From the NCBI RefSeq assembly GCF_017875465.1, contig NZ_JAGGMQ010000001.1, forward strand, positions 4,216,001-4,280,000: a stretch of 64,000 nucleotides of DNA. Direction: 5' to 3'. The position numbers were made by a program, and so were the translations under genes. The notes under the pieces were generated by a model. It was given only the letters and a program-made list of their open reading frames with translations. It was not told where the DNA came from and did not search any database. Shown piece after piece: positions 9,286-18,200 of this stretch (positions within the stretch are counted from its first letter, which is position 1; the number at the start of each line of letters is the position of its first letter). Origin of the DNA: Winslowiella toletana. GTDB taxonomy: Bacteria > Pseudomonadota > Gammaproteobacteria > Enterobacterales > Enterobacteriaceae.

Positions 9286-9885
9286 TTAACCGTTTAGTTT
9301 TGCCGCCAGTGTGGCGACATGTTCGCCCTGATAGCGGGCGATAGTGAGTTCTTCTTCACTGGGCTGACGTGAGCCGTCACCGCCAGCGATAGTGGTGGCG
9401 CCATACGGGGTGCCGCCACGTACCTCGCTGATATCAAACAGCTCTTTGGTGCCGTAACCGATCGGCACAATCACCATGCCGTGATGCGCTAAAGTGGTCC
9501 AGGTCGATGTGATGGTTTGTTCCTGACCGCCGCCGGTGCCGGTTGAGGCGAATACGCTGGCCAGCTTGCCGTACAGCGCGCCTGAAGCCCAGAGCCCACC
9601 GGTACGATCGAGAAAGGTGCGCATCTGACCTGCCATATTGCCAAAGCGCGTTGGCGTGCCGAAGATAATGGCGTCGTACTGCGGTAATTCATCCGCGGTA
9701 GCTTCCTCTGCCGCCTGCTGGGTTTTGCCGCCCACCTGCGCAAAGCGTTCTGCGTCCATGGTTTCTGGAACGCGTTTGATGGTCACTTCAGCACCCGGAA
9801 CTTTACTGGCGCCTTCAGCTACCGCTTTGGCCATGGTTTCAATATGTCCGTACATCGAATAGTAGAGCACAAGAATCTTCGCCAT
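9286..9885 (-). CDS. wrbA: NAD(P)H:quinone oxidoreductase WrbA
   Basis: A 199-aa flavodoxin-like protein, one residue longer than E. coli WrbA. The FMN phosphate-binding loop is [15 protein letters not shown] near the start, and the flavin-contacting segments [18 protein letters not shown] and [11 protein letters not shown] are intact. It reduces quinones by two electrons as a tetramer with FMN. It is the first gene of wrbA-yccJ. A small gene with its own terminator lies immediately upstream, so wrbA needs a promoter in the 9886-9920 gap or inside it. Confidence 0.95.
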   Translation of the reverse strand: MAKILVLYYSMYGHIETMAKAVAEGASKVPGAEVTIKRVPETMDAERFAQVGGKTQQAAEEATADELPQYDAIIFGTPTRFGNMAGQMRTFLDRTGGLWASGALYGKLASVFASTGTGGGQEQTITSTWTTLAHHGMVIVPIGYGTKELFDISEVRGGTPYGATTIAGGDGSRQPSEEELTIARYQGEHVATLAAKLNG

Positions 9886-9920
9886 TGATTATCTCCGTGG
9901 TGGATGGGTGATTGCAGATT

Positions 9921-9954
9921 AAAAAACTCGCTGGCCCGGAACGGGCCAGCGAGT
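9921..9954 (-). terminator. strong Rho-independent terminator of the 32-aa gene
   Basis: Arms ACTCGCTGGCCCG (9926-9938) and CGGGCCAGCGAGT (9942-9954) form a 13-bp perfect stem with a 3-nt loop. On the minus strand it is followed by at least five T. It starts 3 bp past the stop of the small ORF at 9958-10056. Confidence 0.9.
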
Positions 9955-9957
9955 GCG

Positions 9958-10056
9958 TCAGAGTTTTTTTCGGGGTTTTTGCGGCATTTTGTCGCCTGAT
10001 TCAGGCGCATTTTTTGGATCGTCTTTAGCCGGACGGGGCTGTGGTTTTGCCATCAT
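9958..10056 (-). CDS. 32-aa Pro/Lys-rich small protein of unknown function
   Basis: On the minus strand ATGATGGCAAAACCACAG opens a 32-aa frame (MMAKPQPRPAKDDPKN... to PQKPRKKL). AGGAG stands 4 bp before the first ATG and 7 bp before the second, so either could be used. A 13-bp-stem terminator follows 3 bp after the stop, which argues that this is a real, separately expressed gene. The product is highly charged, proline-rich and without a membrane segment, and probably disordered. I do not recognise it. It lies upstream of wrbA on the same strand. Confidence 0.65.
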   Translation of the reverse strand: MMAKPQPRPAKDDPKNAPESGDKMPQKPRKKL

Positions 10057-10414
10057 ATTTCTCCTGCATAGTAATGCGATTGATGAGGCGATAACTAAAG
10101 TATAGAAGAGAAAGTCACATTTTGCCGGATGCGACGGTTATTGAAGGGAGGCGGCAGCAACGTCGATGGACACGGCGGCTATTTCGATAGTGCTTATAAC
10201 GGTTTAAGTGAAGTCTGCGGAATTAAATGAATTTTATAGCCGATTGTTTGTTTCTAAATATAAATGAGCGCCAGAAAACAGGTCGTTTCGTCTAAACTGA
10301 AAGTGGTGGTGATGACAAGCGGGCTTCCTTCTGGTGCCCGATTCCGCCACCTCCTTTCGCCAACAGCGAAGGGGGCTTTAGCAATATGATGTCTTAACTA
10401 TTCGGAGGTAAGAA
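10057..10414. other. intergenic between the small gene and the KGG-repeat gene
   Basis: About 360 bp. It should hold divergent promoters for the small gene and for the rightward stress-protein gene. An imperfect stem (CTTTCGC...GCGAAGG, 10355-10373) lies 40 bp before the latter's start. No other gene is visible. Confidence 0.45.
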
Positions 10415-10579
10415 ATGGCAGAACATCGTGGAGGCTCTGGTAATTTCGCTGAAGACCGTGAGAGAGCATCAGAAGCTGGCCGTAAAGGAGGTAAAAGCAG
10501 CGGGGGAAACTTTAAGAATGACCCGCAGCGCGCCTCCAAAGCAGGTGAAAAAGGGGGACGGAGCAGCGGCAAGAAATAA
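10415..10579 (+). CDS. ymdF: KGG-repeat general stress protein (Con-10/YmdF-like)
   Basis: A 54-aa basic, glycine-rich protein with two copies of the KGG (con-10) motif: FAEDRERASEAGRKGGKSSG and FKNDPQRASKAGEKGGRSSG. These small hydrophilic proteins are stress or stationary-phase induced; E. coli YmdF is the neighbour of wrbA and rutG, as here. GGAGG at 10404-10408 precedes the ATG. Biochemical function is not established. A GC-rich hairpin follows the stop. Confidence 0.88.
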   Translation: MAEHRGGSGNFAEDRERASEAGRKGGKSSGGNFKNDPQRASKAGEKGGRSSGKK

Positions 10580-10613
10580 CTGCCTGCTGTCTGTTGTCTG
10601 AGTATTTCCCCCA

Positions 10614-10638
10614 GCCGCCGGGTGATGCCCGGCGGTTT
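10614..10638 (+). terminator. hairpin after the KGG-repeat gene
   Basis: CCGCCGGG (10615-10622) pairs with CCCGGCGG (10628-10635) around a 5-nt loop, followed only by TTT. Likely terminator, though the T tract is short. Confidence 0.6.
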
Positions 10639-10719
10639 GCCTGATAAATGATTTATCCCCATTGACCTGTTTACCTCCTCAACGCACACTGACGCCCAAT
10701 TTATTAAGTGGATCGGGCT

Positions 10720-11649
10720 ATGTCGGCATTTCTCTCGCGTTATAAATTCAGCATCAACCTGCCGGAAGTGGTGTTAATCCTGATTACTGTGTTATGGGGT
10801 GGCACTTTCCTGGTGGTGCACCATGCGATGACCGTCAGTGGCCCGTTCTTCTTTGTCGGCCTGCGTTTCGCCACTGCTGCGCTGCTGCTGGCGCTGGTAT
10901 CGTGGAAAACCCTGCGTGGATTACGCTGGCAGGAAGTGAAGGCCGGTGCGTGGATAGGGCTGGCGATTGCCGGTGGCTATGGCCTGCAAACCTGGGGAAT
11001 GCAGACCATCTCCAGCAGTAAATCCGCCTTTATTACCGCTATGTATGTGCCGCTGGTGCCGCTGCTGCAATGGCTGTTTTTGCGCCGCATGCCGGGGATA
11101 ATGGCGTGGACTGGCGTAATCCTCGCGTTTAGCGGTCTGTTGCTGCTGGCCGGGCCGGAAGGTGACACGCTGGCGTTTAGTGCTGGCGAGATCGCCACGC
11201 TGCTCAGTACGCTGGCGATTGCCGCCGAAATTATCCTGATTAGCGCCTGTGCCGGGAAAGTGGACGTGCGGCGCGTCACCATCGTGCAACTGGCGGTGGC
11301 CTCGCTATGTGCATTTGCCTTTATGCTGCCCAACGGCGAGTCGGTTCCGGCGTTCTCACCGTATCTGTTGTACAGCGCTATCGGTCTCGGCGTCGCCAGC
11401 GCGCTGATTCAGGTCACCATGAACTGGGCGCAGCGCAGCGTTTCACCGACCCGCGCCACGGTGATTTATGCTGGTGAGCCGGTGTGGGCGGGGATTGTCG
11501 GACGTATTGCCGGTGAACGGCTGCCGGGCGTCGCGCTGCTTGGCGGTGCGTTGATCGTGCTGGGCGTACTGATCAGTGAGCTGCGTTTAAAACGCAATAA
11601 AAAGGCGAAGGATAAACCTTCGCCTGAGCAGGTTACGCAAAACCTTTAG
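10720..11649 (+). CDS. EamA/DMT family inner-membrane transporter
   Basis: A 309-aa protein with ten hydrophobic segments in two EamA halves: LWGGTFLVVHHAM and FVGLRFATAALLLAL in the first, SPTRATVIYAGEPVWAGIVGRIAGERL in the second. The family exports or imports small metabolites or amino acids; the substrate is unknown. I favour the ATG at 10720 over the GTG at 10708, although neither has a strong ribosome-binding site. The Lys-rich C-terminal tail (KRNKKAKDKPSP) is encoded by a hairpin that works as a terminator for rutG on the other strand. The stop codon overlaps the rutG stop. Confidence 0.82.
   Translation: MSAFLSRYKFSINLPEVVLILITVLWGGTFLVVHHAMTVSGPFFFVGLRFATAALLLALVSWKTLRGLRWQEVKAGAWIGLAIAGGYGLQTWGMQTISSSKSAFITAMYVPLVPLLQWLFLRRMPGIMAWTGVILAFSGLLLLAGPEGDTLAFSAGEIATLLSTLAIAAEIILISACAGKVDVRRVTIVQLAVASLCAFAFMLPNGESVPAFSPYLLYSAIGLGVASALIQVTMNWAQRSVSPTRATVIYAGEPVWAGIVGRIAGERLPGVALLGGALIVLGVLISELRLKRNKKAKDKPSPEQVTQNL
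11597..11624 (-). terminator. rut operon terminator embedded in the EamA coding sequence
   Basis: GGCGAAGG (11604-11611) and CCTTCGCC (11617-11624) form a perfect 8-bp stem with a 5-nt loop. On the minus strand the hairpin is followed by T5, exactly an intrinsic terminator for rutG, whose stop is 22 bp upstream in that direction. Confidence 0.85.
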
Positions 11650-12977
11650 CTGTCCTGTGGCAATGCCTTGCTGTCGCTGAGCGTTGTCGCCCGGCGATGG
11701 CTGAGAATCGCATTAAGAATAATCGCGCCGAAGGTGGCGGTGCCGATGCCGCCGAGGGTGAAGCCGCCAATATTGAGGGCAAAATCACCGGCGCCCAGTA
11801 CCAGGGTGACGGCGACCATAATCAGGTTGCCGTTCAGGCTGAGATCAACATTGTTCTGCACCCAGATGCGGGCGCCGGCAACGGCAATCAGGCCAAACAC
11901 CACAATTGATGCGCCGCCAATCACCGCTGACGGGATGGTGTGGATCAGCGCGCCAAACTTCGGAGAGAAGCCGAGCAGCATCGCGATCACCGCTGCGGCG
12001 ACAAACACCAGTGTCGAGTAGACTTTGGTCACCGCCATCACGCCAATATTTTCCGCATAGGTGGTGACGCCGCTGCCGCCTGTTGCGCCGGAGAGCATGG
12101 TCGCCAGGCCATCACCGACAAAGGCGCGGCCCATATAAGGATCAAGATTGCGCCCGGTCATGCCGGCTACCGCTTTGAGGTGTCCGAGGTTCTCCGCCAC
12201 CAGAATCACCGCCACCGGCGCAATCATAAACATCGCCTGCATGTTGAAGGCTGGCGCGGTGGTTTGCGGCATGCCAAACCATGGCGCGCTGGCCAGCAGG
12301 CTGAAGTCTACCGGTTTGCCAAAGCCCAGCCCGTTGGTAAACAGCGCATACACCGCCCAGGCCAGCATCAGCCCGACGAGGATCAGCAGACGCTGCACCA
12401 TGCCACGGGTAAATACCGCGACGACGCCGATACACAGCACCGTCATCACCGCCATCCAGCTGTCAAACATTGAAGCTGACACGCTGCGTACCGCAATCGG
12501 CGCCAGATTGAGGCCGATAGCCATCACCACCGCGCCAGTGACCACCGGCGGCATCAGACGCTCGATCCAGCGGGTGCCCGCTTTCATTACCACCAGCCCC
12601 ACCAGTGTATACAGCAGACCGCAGGCGATAATGCCGCCCAGCGCCACGCTGAGGTTTGGATTCAGTCCCTGGCCATTAAAGCCGGTTACCGCGATCACCA
12701 CGCCAACGAAAGCCGCGCTGGAACCGAGATAACTTGGCACCCGGCCACCGGTGATCAGGAAGAACAGCAGGGTGCCGATGCCGGACATCAGAATCGACAG
12801 ATTGGGATCAAGCCCCATCAGCAGTGGCATCAGCACCGTTGCGCCAAACATCGCGACCGCATGTTGCAGGCCCATAATAATGGTCTGCCCGGCGGGCAGA
12901 GTTTCATCAGGGGCGACTAAACCATTGTCAGTGACCGCCGATTTTTTACGCCATTGTGGAAACCAGGAACCAGACAT
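11646..12977 (-). CDS. rutG: pyrimidine (uracil/thymine) permease RutG
   Basis: A 443-aa nucleobase:cation symporter-2 family protein with about twelve to fourteen membrane segments. Family hallmarks are GLQHAVAMFGATVLMPLL near the start, VAENLGHLKAVAGMTGRNLDPYMGRAF and the GATGGSGVTTYAENIGVMAVTKVYST signature. It imports uracil and thymine. It is the last gene of rutABCDEFG. Its terminator lies inside the converging EamA gene. All key motifs and length agree with E. coli RutG. Confidence 0.95.
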   Translation of the reverse strand: MSGSWFPQWRKKSAVTDNGLVAPDETLPAGQTIIMGLQHAVAMFGATVLMPLLMGLDPNLSILMSGIGTLLFFLITGGRVPSYLGSSAAFVGVVIAVTGFNGQGLNPNLSVALGGIIACGLLYTLVGLVVMKAGTRWIERLMPPVVTGAVVMAIGLNLAPIAVRSVSASMFDSWMAVMTVLCIGVVAVFTRGMVQRLLILVGLMLAWAVYALFTNGLGFGKPVDFSLLASAPWFGMPQTTAPAFNMQAMFMIAPVAVILVAENLGHLKAVAGMTGRNLDPYMGRAFVGDGLATMLSGATGGSGVTTYAENIGVMAVTKVYSTLVFVAAAVIAMLLGFSPKFGALIHTIPSAVIGGASIVVFGLIAVAGARIWVQNNVDLSLNGNLIMVAVTLVLGAGDFALNIGGFTLGGIGTATFGAIILNAILSHRRATTLSDSKALPQDS

Positions 12978-13024
12978 CGTTTTCTCCCTACCCTAAGCAT
13001 TAACAGAGGCCGTCAGATGGCGGA

Positions 13025-13549
13025 TTAACTGGCTTCCTGCCGCATCAGATGATGATATCCACGATCAAAATAGATCAGGCCGTGCGTATCGTCGTTACAC
13101 ACCAGCGCCTGTGCTTCACAGAACAGAATGTCATGGGTGCCCACGCTGACCACCTGAGTGACTTTGCAGTCAAAAGAGGCCACCGCGCCCGCGAGGATTG
13201 GCGATCCGGTCACCAGCGTTGACCATTCGGCGGCAATAAAACGCTCCGCCATTGTGGTTTTACCGCCAAACAGGTTAGAGAGCGATTCATGACCGGCGGC
13301 CAGCGTATTGACGCACAGGGCCTGGTTTTCAGTGAACGCCGGATGCACCGAGGCTGAGCGGTTCAGACAGACCAGCAGCGTCGGCGGACTGTCGGTGACG
13401 CTGCATACCGCCGAGGCGGTAAAACCCGCGCGACCGCCGGGACCGTCGGTGGTGATAATATTAACCGCCGCGCCAAGACGTGACATGGCATTACGGAATT
13501 CCTGTTTTTCAACACCGGACGCAGCCAGTGGCAGGGTATGCAGCGACAT
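13025..13549 (-). CDS. rutF: NADH:FMN oxidoreductase RutF
   Basis: A 174-aa flavin reductase-domain protein. It has the [50 protein letters not shown] pattern of short-chain flavin reductases (HpaC/RutF type). It supplies reduced FMN to the RutA monooxygenase so that uracil can be ring-opened. It is the sixth gene of the rut operon, 10 bp after rutE. Confidence 0.94.
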   Translation of the reverse strand: MSLHTLPLAASGVEKQEFRNAMSRLGAAVNIITTDGPGGRAGFTASAVCSVTDSPPTLLVCLNRSASVHPAFTENQALCVNTLAAGHESLSNLFGGKTTMAERFIAAEWSTLVTGSPILAGAVASFDCKVTQVVSVGTHDILFCEAQALVCNDDTHGLIYFDRGYHHLMRQEAS

Positions 13550-13559
13550 GCTTTACTCC

Positions 13560-14150
13560 TTATCCGAGCACGCAGGCGTCGGCAAAATCGAGGCGCGGCA
13601 GACGGCCATACACTTTACTGGCATCGCCGTAGCCGATATTAACCAACAGATTGCTTTTCCAGCCGCTATCGGCAAAAAAGGCGGCATCCACTTTGGCGCG
13701 ATCAAAACCGGACATCGGACCGGTGTCGAGGCCGAGTGCACGGCAGGCGATAATCAGATAAGCCGCCTGGAGCGAGCTGTTACGGAAAGCGGTCTCTTCC
13801 GCCAGTTCCGCGCTGGAGGTAAACCACGAGCGCGCGTCGCCATGAGGAAACAGGGTTGGCAGCGCATCATAAAATTGCGGATCCCAGGCGACGATGGCGG
13901 TAACCGGCGCGCTCATGGTTTTCTCAAGATTGCCGCTGGAGAGTGTGGGGCGCAGTTTCTCTTTGCCTTCCGCACTGCGCACAAACACGAAGCGCGCCGG
14001 ACTACAGTTAGCCGAGGTCGGTCCCATACGCAGCAGCTGATAAATGTCCGCCAGCTGCGCGTCCGTAACGGGTTTATCCTGCCAGCCATTGTGGGTGCGC
14101 GCCGCAGTAAACAGGGTGGCGAGGGCTTCGCGGGTTAGTGGTTCTGCCAT
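13560..14150 (-). CDS. rutE: malonic semialdehyde reductase RutE
   Basis: A 196-aa nitroreductase-fold flavoprotein, the exact length of E. coli RutE. I start at the ATG at 14148-14150 ([23 protein letters not shown]), which overlaps the rutD end by 16 bp; the longer frame upstream has no family support. Typical segments are [19 protein letters not shown] and [16 protein letters not shown]. It reduces toxic malonic semialdehyde from uracil breakdown to 3-hydroxypropionate. Confidence 0.94.
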   Translation of the reverse strand: MAEPLTREALATLFTAARTHNGWQDKPVTDAQLADIYQLLRMGPTSANCSPARFVFVRSAEGKEKLRPTLSSGNLEKTMSAPVTAIVAWDPQFYDALPTLFPHGDARSWFTSSAELAEETAFRNSSLQAAYLIIACRALGLDTGPMSGFDRAKVDAAFFADSGWKSNLLVNIGYGDASKVYGRLPRLDFADACVLG

Positions 14151-14962
14151 GATGGCTCCATTAAAGTGGGGGTGATCGCTGCCGGGTGTGGGCTGTTCAG
14201 CCACTCCAGCAGCATTGCGTTAAAAGTCTGGCTGTCGGTGACGCTCATCGCATGGCCTCCCCATTGCATCTTTTTGAGCGTCGCATTGGGCAGGGCATTA
14301 AGCAGCGTTTCCGAGCAGGTCCAGGGCACCAGAAGATCGTCCTGTGAACAGATCAACAGCACTGGCTGCGTAATATTCGCCGCCGTGATGCTGAAATCTG
14401 TCTCCATTAATGCATGCAGACGGCGCAACAGGTTTTCCATCCCCTGGAAGTGAGCGACATTCAGCGTATCTTCCGCTTCAATACGCACCTGATTATCGGA
14501 CAACCAGTCAGCGGGATAGAGAAACAGCGGCTGGGCGCGCACAAAGGCTTCGATGCCCACATTCAGCAGCAGGTCGCGACGGACATGAAAGCAGCGCCGG
14601 GTATGGGCATCAAGCGTTAACCAGCCGTTGATCACCACCACGCGCGCTACCCGTTCGGGATAATCCAGCGCCATCTGCAGGCCGATCAGACCACCCAGCG
14701 CATGGCCCACCACATCACACTGGGTGATGTCGTTTTTCGCCAGCACCATCGCCAGTTCGGCGGCCATATCCTGCATGCTGTAACCATCAGGCAGCGTATC
14801 CGGGCTGCGTCCGGTGCCACGCTGGTCATAAACCACCACACGATACTGCTCACGCAGCGCGTTTAACTGCGGGAGCCAGAAGTTGCCCGAGCCGCCCAGA
14901 CCGGCCGAGAGCACCACGGTTTTTGCCTGCGGATGTTGCTGACCTGATAGCTCGATATACAT
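14135..14962 (-). CDS. rutD: putative aminoacrylate hydrolase RutD
   Basis: A 275-aa alpha/beta-hydrolase. The oxyanion region is [16 protein letters not shown], the nucleophile elbow is [13 protein letters not shown] (Ala in place of the usual Ser, as in E. coli RutD GHALGAL), and the late His is in [10 protein letters not shown]. It speeds conversion of 3-aminoacrylate to malonic semialdehyde in pyrimidine breakdown. The ATG at 14962 (MYIELSGQQ) has AGGGGC 7 bp upstream and gives a length near the family's 266 aa; the longer frame starting at 14983 overlaps rutC. Confidence 0.92.
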   Translation of the reverse strand: MYIELSGQQHPQAKTVVLSAGLGGSGNFWLPQLNALREQYRVVVYDQRGTGRSPDTLPDGYSMQDMAAELAMVLAKNDITQCDVVGHALGGLIGLQMALDYPERVARVVVINGWLTLDAHTRRCFHVRRDLLLNVGIEAFVRAQPLFLYPADWLSDNQVRIEAEDTLNVAHFQGMENLLRRLHALMETDFSITAANITQPVLLICSQDDLLVPWTCSETLLNALPNATLKKMQWGGHAMSVTDSQTFNAMLLEWLNSPHPAAITPTLMEPSWQNH

Positions 14963-14972
14963 ATCGCTGCCC

Positions 14973-15359
14973 CTATTTGCCAATATGCGCCACGCTGGCG
15001 ATCTCGATAAGTGCGTCCGGTTTCACCAGACCGCACTGAATACAGAAGCGCGCCGGTTTCTCGCCGGGAAAGTACTCGGCATACACCTGATTGACTGCCG
15101 CATAGTTGCTCCAGTCAGTGATAAAAATCGAGTTAAAGGTGACGTCATCCATGGTGCCGCCAGCAGTTTCAATCACACTTTTAATTGTCTCCAGCACGTG
15201 ACGGGTTTGCGCCGCCGCATCGCCGATATGCACCACATTGTTCTGCTTATCGAACGGCAGAGTGCCCGAGACATATACCACGCCATCAGCAAGGGTGCCG
15301 GGAACAAACGGGGCGATGGGAACTGTCGTGCCTGGCGGCGTGATCACGGTTTTTGGCAT
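14973..15359 (-). CDS. rutC: 3-aminoacrylate deaminase RutC (RidA family)
   Basis: A 128-aa Rid/YjgF family protein, the same length as E. coli RutC. It contains [21 protein letters not shown], the substrate-binding Arg in [20 protein letters not shown] and the conserved Cys-bearing end. It deaminates or protects against 3-aminoacrylate produced after RutB. It lies 21 bp after rutB. Confidence 0.94.
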   Translation of the reverse strand: MPKTVITPPGTTVPIAPFVPGTLADGVVYVSGTLPFDKQNNVVHIGDAAAQTRHVLETIKSVIETAGGTMDDVTFNSIFITDWSNYAAVNQVYAEYFPGEKPARFCIQCGLVKPDALIEIASVAHIGK

Positions 15360-15380
15360 AGCAACGTCTCCTTAATGGGG

Positions 15381-16127
15381 TCAGGCCTGGCGCTTAAGCG
15401 GCATGGCAGGGGATTGCAGGGTGCTGCAAAAGCTGTCGACATCGGAAACCCAGCCGAAGAAGGTTTCGATATTAAAAATGGCCGCCTGCTGGGCGAAGGC
15501 CGGACCGGCCTGATAAGTCGCGTCTTCCAGCACCACGCCAAAATATTCAAGGAAAAAGCCATCGCGCAGCGTCGACTCGACGCAGACATTGGTGGCGATA
15601 CCAGTGAAAATCAGATGACGAATACCGCGGCTACGCAGCATGCTGTCCAGCGGCGTATTGAAAAAGCCACTGTAGCGCGGTTTCGGCAGTACAATATCGC
15701 CTGCCTGCGGTTGCAGCTCGTCAACCAGCTGGTAATCCCAGCTGCCTTTCGCCAGCAGCGTGCCCTGTAATTCGGGATTTTTGCGCATGGTTTTCAGCGC
15801 ATTGGATTTATGAAAGTTTGGCGAGCCGGCGCCACCTGCGTCCACATACTGGTCATCCCAGCCGTTCTGGAACCAGATAATCTGAATGCCAGCGGCGCGT
15901 GCTGCGTTGACCGCAATATTGATTTTCTCAATTACCGGTTTGGTGGCGGAAACATCAAAGCCTGCGAGGTCGAGATAACCGCCCTCGGTGGCATAGGCAT
16001 TTTGCATATCGACCACAATTAGCGCCGTCTGCTGCGGCGGAAAAGCGATCGCTTCCGGGCGCGCAGGCAGCGTCAGGTTGTTTTCCGCCGCAGCGGTGGA
16101 GCAAACGACGGTGTCAGCAGTATTCAT
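15381..16127 (-). CDS. rutB: ureidoacrylate amidohydrolase RutB
   Basis: A 248-aa isochorismatase-like cysteine hydrolase, slightly longer than the E. coli protein at the N-terminus. Catalytic elements are Asp in [17 protein letters not shown], a Lys in [22 protein letters not shown] and the nucleophile Cys in [22 protein letters not shown]. It cleaves ureidoacrylate to carbamate and 3-aminoacrylate. The start codon overlaps the rutA stop in TGATG, giving translational coupling. Confidence 0.95.
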   Translation of the reverse strand: MNTADTVVCSTAAAENNLTLPARPEAIAFPPQQTALIVVDMQNAYATEGGYLDLAGFDVSATKPVIEKINIAVNAARAAGIQIIWFQNGWDDQYVDAGGAGSPNFHKSNALKTMRKNPELQGTLLAKGSWDYQLVDELQPQAGDIVLPKPRYSGFFNTPLDSMLRSRGIRHLIFTGIATNVCVESTLRDGFFLEYFGVVLEDATYQAGPAFAQQAAIFNIETFFGWVSDVDSFCSTLQSPAMPLKRQA

Positions 16128-17218
16128 CAGGCTACCTCTTTTGCGGCGTCAATGACGTCAATGCGGCTGGTCATCAGTGGCTGGATACGTTCGCCAAAGG
16201 CTTCGATACCCTGCAGGAAATCATCAAAGGTCAGCAGTACACCCTGGGTGCCGTCTACCGTAGCGACTTCATCCAGCATGCGCGCCACCGTGGCGTAAGA
16301 GCCGACCAGCGTGCCCATATTGATATTGACTGCGGAAGTCGGATCCGCCATCTGACGCACATTGGTATCGCTGCCGGATCGCTTATCCTGCTGGCTCTGG
16401 GTGGTCAGCCACGCCAGCGCTTCTTCATCGGCGCCCGCTTTATAGTGTTCCCATTTGGCGCGCGCGGCTTCATCGCTTTCATCGGCAATAATCATAAACA
16501 GCACATAGGTGCCGACATCGCGGCCAGTGGTTTCGGCAGCGGCTTTCATGCGGCTGGCGGTGGGTGCAAAAGCAGTTGGCGTATTGACGCCTTTGCCAAA
16601 GCAGAAGTTGTAATCAGCATATCTGGCGGAGAATGCCATCCCGGCGTCGCTCTGACCGGCGCAGATCACTTTCATCGGTTTCTGCGGCTGCGGACTGAGG
16701 CGGCAGTCGTTCATGGTGAGGAATTCACCTTTTAAATCGGATTTGCCGGTGCCCCACAGATCGCGCAGCACCTGCACATATTCGGTCAGATAGTCGTAAC
16801 GGCGTGAGAAGTACTCATCCCCCGGCCAGATGCCCATCTGGTCATACTCGGGTTTCTGCCAGCCGGTAACCAGATTGACGCCAAAGCGGCCATTGGAAAT
16901 CGAATCGATCGTCGATGCCATGCGTGCAACAATGGCTGGCGGCAGCGTCAGGGTAGCCGCGGTGGCATAGATTTGGATGCGTGAGGTGACGGCGGCAAGG
17001 CCGGCCATCAGAGTGAAAGATTCGAGATTGTGATCCCAGAACTCGGTTTTACCACCAAAGCCGCGTAGTTTGATCATCGAAAGGGCAAAATCGAAATGAT
17101 AATGCTCAGCTTTCTGCACGATGGCCTTGTTAAGCTCGAAGGTCGGCATATATTGCGGCGAATTGGTTGAGATCAACCAGCCGTTATTGCCGATAGGGAT
17201 AAAAACACCAATTTTCAT
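16127..17218 (-). CDS. rutA: pyrimidine monooxygenase RutA
   Basis: A 363-aa bacterial luciferase-like flavin monooxygenase, beginning [18 protein letters not shown] and almost identical in layout to E. coli RutA. It opens the uracil or thymine ring with reduced FMN and O2, giving ureidoacrylate peracid. I start at the ATG at 17216-17218, which is preceded by GAGGG; the longer frame has no support. It is the first gene of the operon and faces rutR across 330 bp. Confidence 0.95.
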   Translation of the reverse strand: MKIGVFIPIGNNGWLISTNSPQYMPTFELNKAIVQKAEHYHFDFALSMIKLRGFGGKTEFWDHNLESFTLMAGLAAVTSRIQIYATAATLTLPPAIVARMASTIDSISNGRFGVNLVTGWQKPEYDQMGIWPGDEYFSRRYDYLTEYVQVLRDLWGTGKSDLKGEFLTMNDCRLSPQPQKPMKVICAGQSDAGMAFSARYADYNFCFGKGVNTPTAFAPTASRMKAAAETTGRDVGTYVLFMIIADESDEAARAKWEHYKAGADEEALAWLTTQSQQDKRSGSDTNVRQMADPTSAVNINMGTLVGSYATVARMLDEVATVDGTQGVLLTFDDFLQGIEAFGERIQPLMTSRIDVIDAAKEVA

Positions 17219-17548
17219 GTGAAACCCTCTGTTTAGCGATGGACGTGGTTCACGCGCTGCGGTGCATCCTGCAATTTCCCTCAAGGCGGCGCTCAGAAAC
17301 CATTCACAAAATTATTCACCAAAAGAATTGCAAACGCTGTGCCAGAAATTAAAAGATGTTTGTAAACAGAGTGTTGGTTTAAAATCACCATATTGTTGCA
17401 GAGCAAGCGGTCCAAAACAGACCATCTGGTAAAAAATAACTGCACAATAAACATGCACAGATGTCTCATTTGAGTGCATCGCGACGTATTAGTGATGAGC
17501 AAACCACTTTGCTATCATGGGCCGACGAATAATGGAGAAGGAATCACA
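17219..17548. promoter_or_regulatory. rutA-rutR divergent control region
   Basis: About 330 bp between divergent start codons, AT-rich around 17300-17480. It must hold both promoters and the RutR and NtrC-type control sites expected from E. coli. I could not identify a clear TTGACCA/TGGTCAA RutR operator; GGTCCAAAACAGACC at 17410-17424 is symmetric but of the wrong orientation. Confidence 0.5.
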
Positions 17549-18184
17549 GTGAAGTCTTCAGAAAAAGCACCTACGCGCCGTTCGCGCGCCGTTGCCGCAA
17601 AACGTGAGGCGATCCTCGGCGCTGCACTGGAGTTTTTTTCTCAGTTTGGCATCCACGGCACCAGTCTGGATAAAGTAGCGGAGCGCGCCGATGTTTCGAA
17701 AACCAATCTCCTCTACTATTTTCCGTCGAAAGAGGAGCTGTATATCGCGGTGCTGAAAAATATTCTGGATGTCTGGCTGGCGCCGCTGCGCGCGTTTAGC
17801 GACGATCTGCAACCACTGGAAGCGATTCGCGAATATATTCGCATGAAGCTGGTGGTTTCCCGCGATCATCCGCAGGCATCACGGCTGTTCTGCCTGGAAA
17901 TGTTGCAGGGCGCGCCGCTGCTGAAAGGTGAACTGGAAGGGGCGCTAAAAGCGCTGGTGGATGAAAAGTCCGCGGTGATTGAAGGCTGGATCGACCAGGG
18001 ACGACTGGCGCCAGTGGAGCCGCACCATCTGATCTTTATGCTGTGGGCCACTACCCAGCACTACGCTGATTTCGCTACTCAGGTCGAAGCTATTACCGGA
18101 CAAACCCTTAGCGATGACAGTTTCTTCAATCAGACGGTTGAGAATGTGCAGCGCATGGTGATTGAAGGTATTCGCGTTCGTTAA
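17549..18184 (+). CDS. rutR: TetR-family regulator RutR
   Basis: A 211-aa TetR-type repressor matching E. coli RutR (212 aa). The helix-turn-helix is at about residues 34-55 (TSLDKVAERADVSKTNLLYYFPSKEELY). The ligand domain contains ASRLFCLEMLQGAPLL and WATTQHYADFATQV. It binds uracil and thymine and releases the rut promoter. Start is the GTG at 17549, with GGAGAAGG 8 bp upstream; the longer ATG frame lacks homology. It is divergent from rutA, as in E. coli. Confidence 0.95.
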   Translation: MKSSEKAPTRRSRAVAAKREAILGAALEFFSQFGIHGTSLDKVAERADVSKTNLLYYFPSKEELYIAVLKNILDVWLAPLRAFSDDLQPLEAIREYIRMKLVVSRDHPQASRLFCLEMLQGAPLLKGELEGALKALVDEKSAVIEGWIDQGRLAPVEPHHLIFMLWATTQHYADFATQVEAITGQTLSDDSFFNQTVENVQRMVIEGIRVR

Positions 18185-18200
18185 CCCACCGGGAGTCACT

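Noticed and set aside
17410..17424. GGTCCAAAACAGACC as RutR operator
   Set aside because: The half-sites point the opposite way from the TTGACCA...TGGTCAA consensus I know, and spacing is odd.
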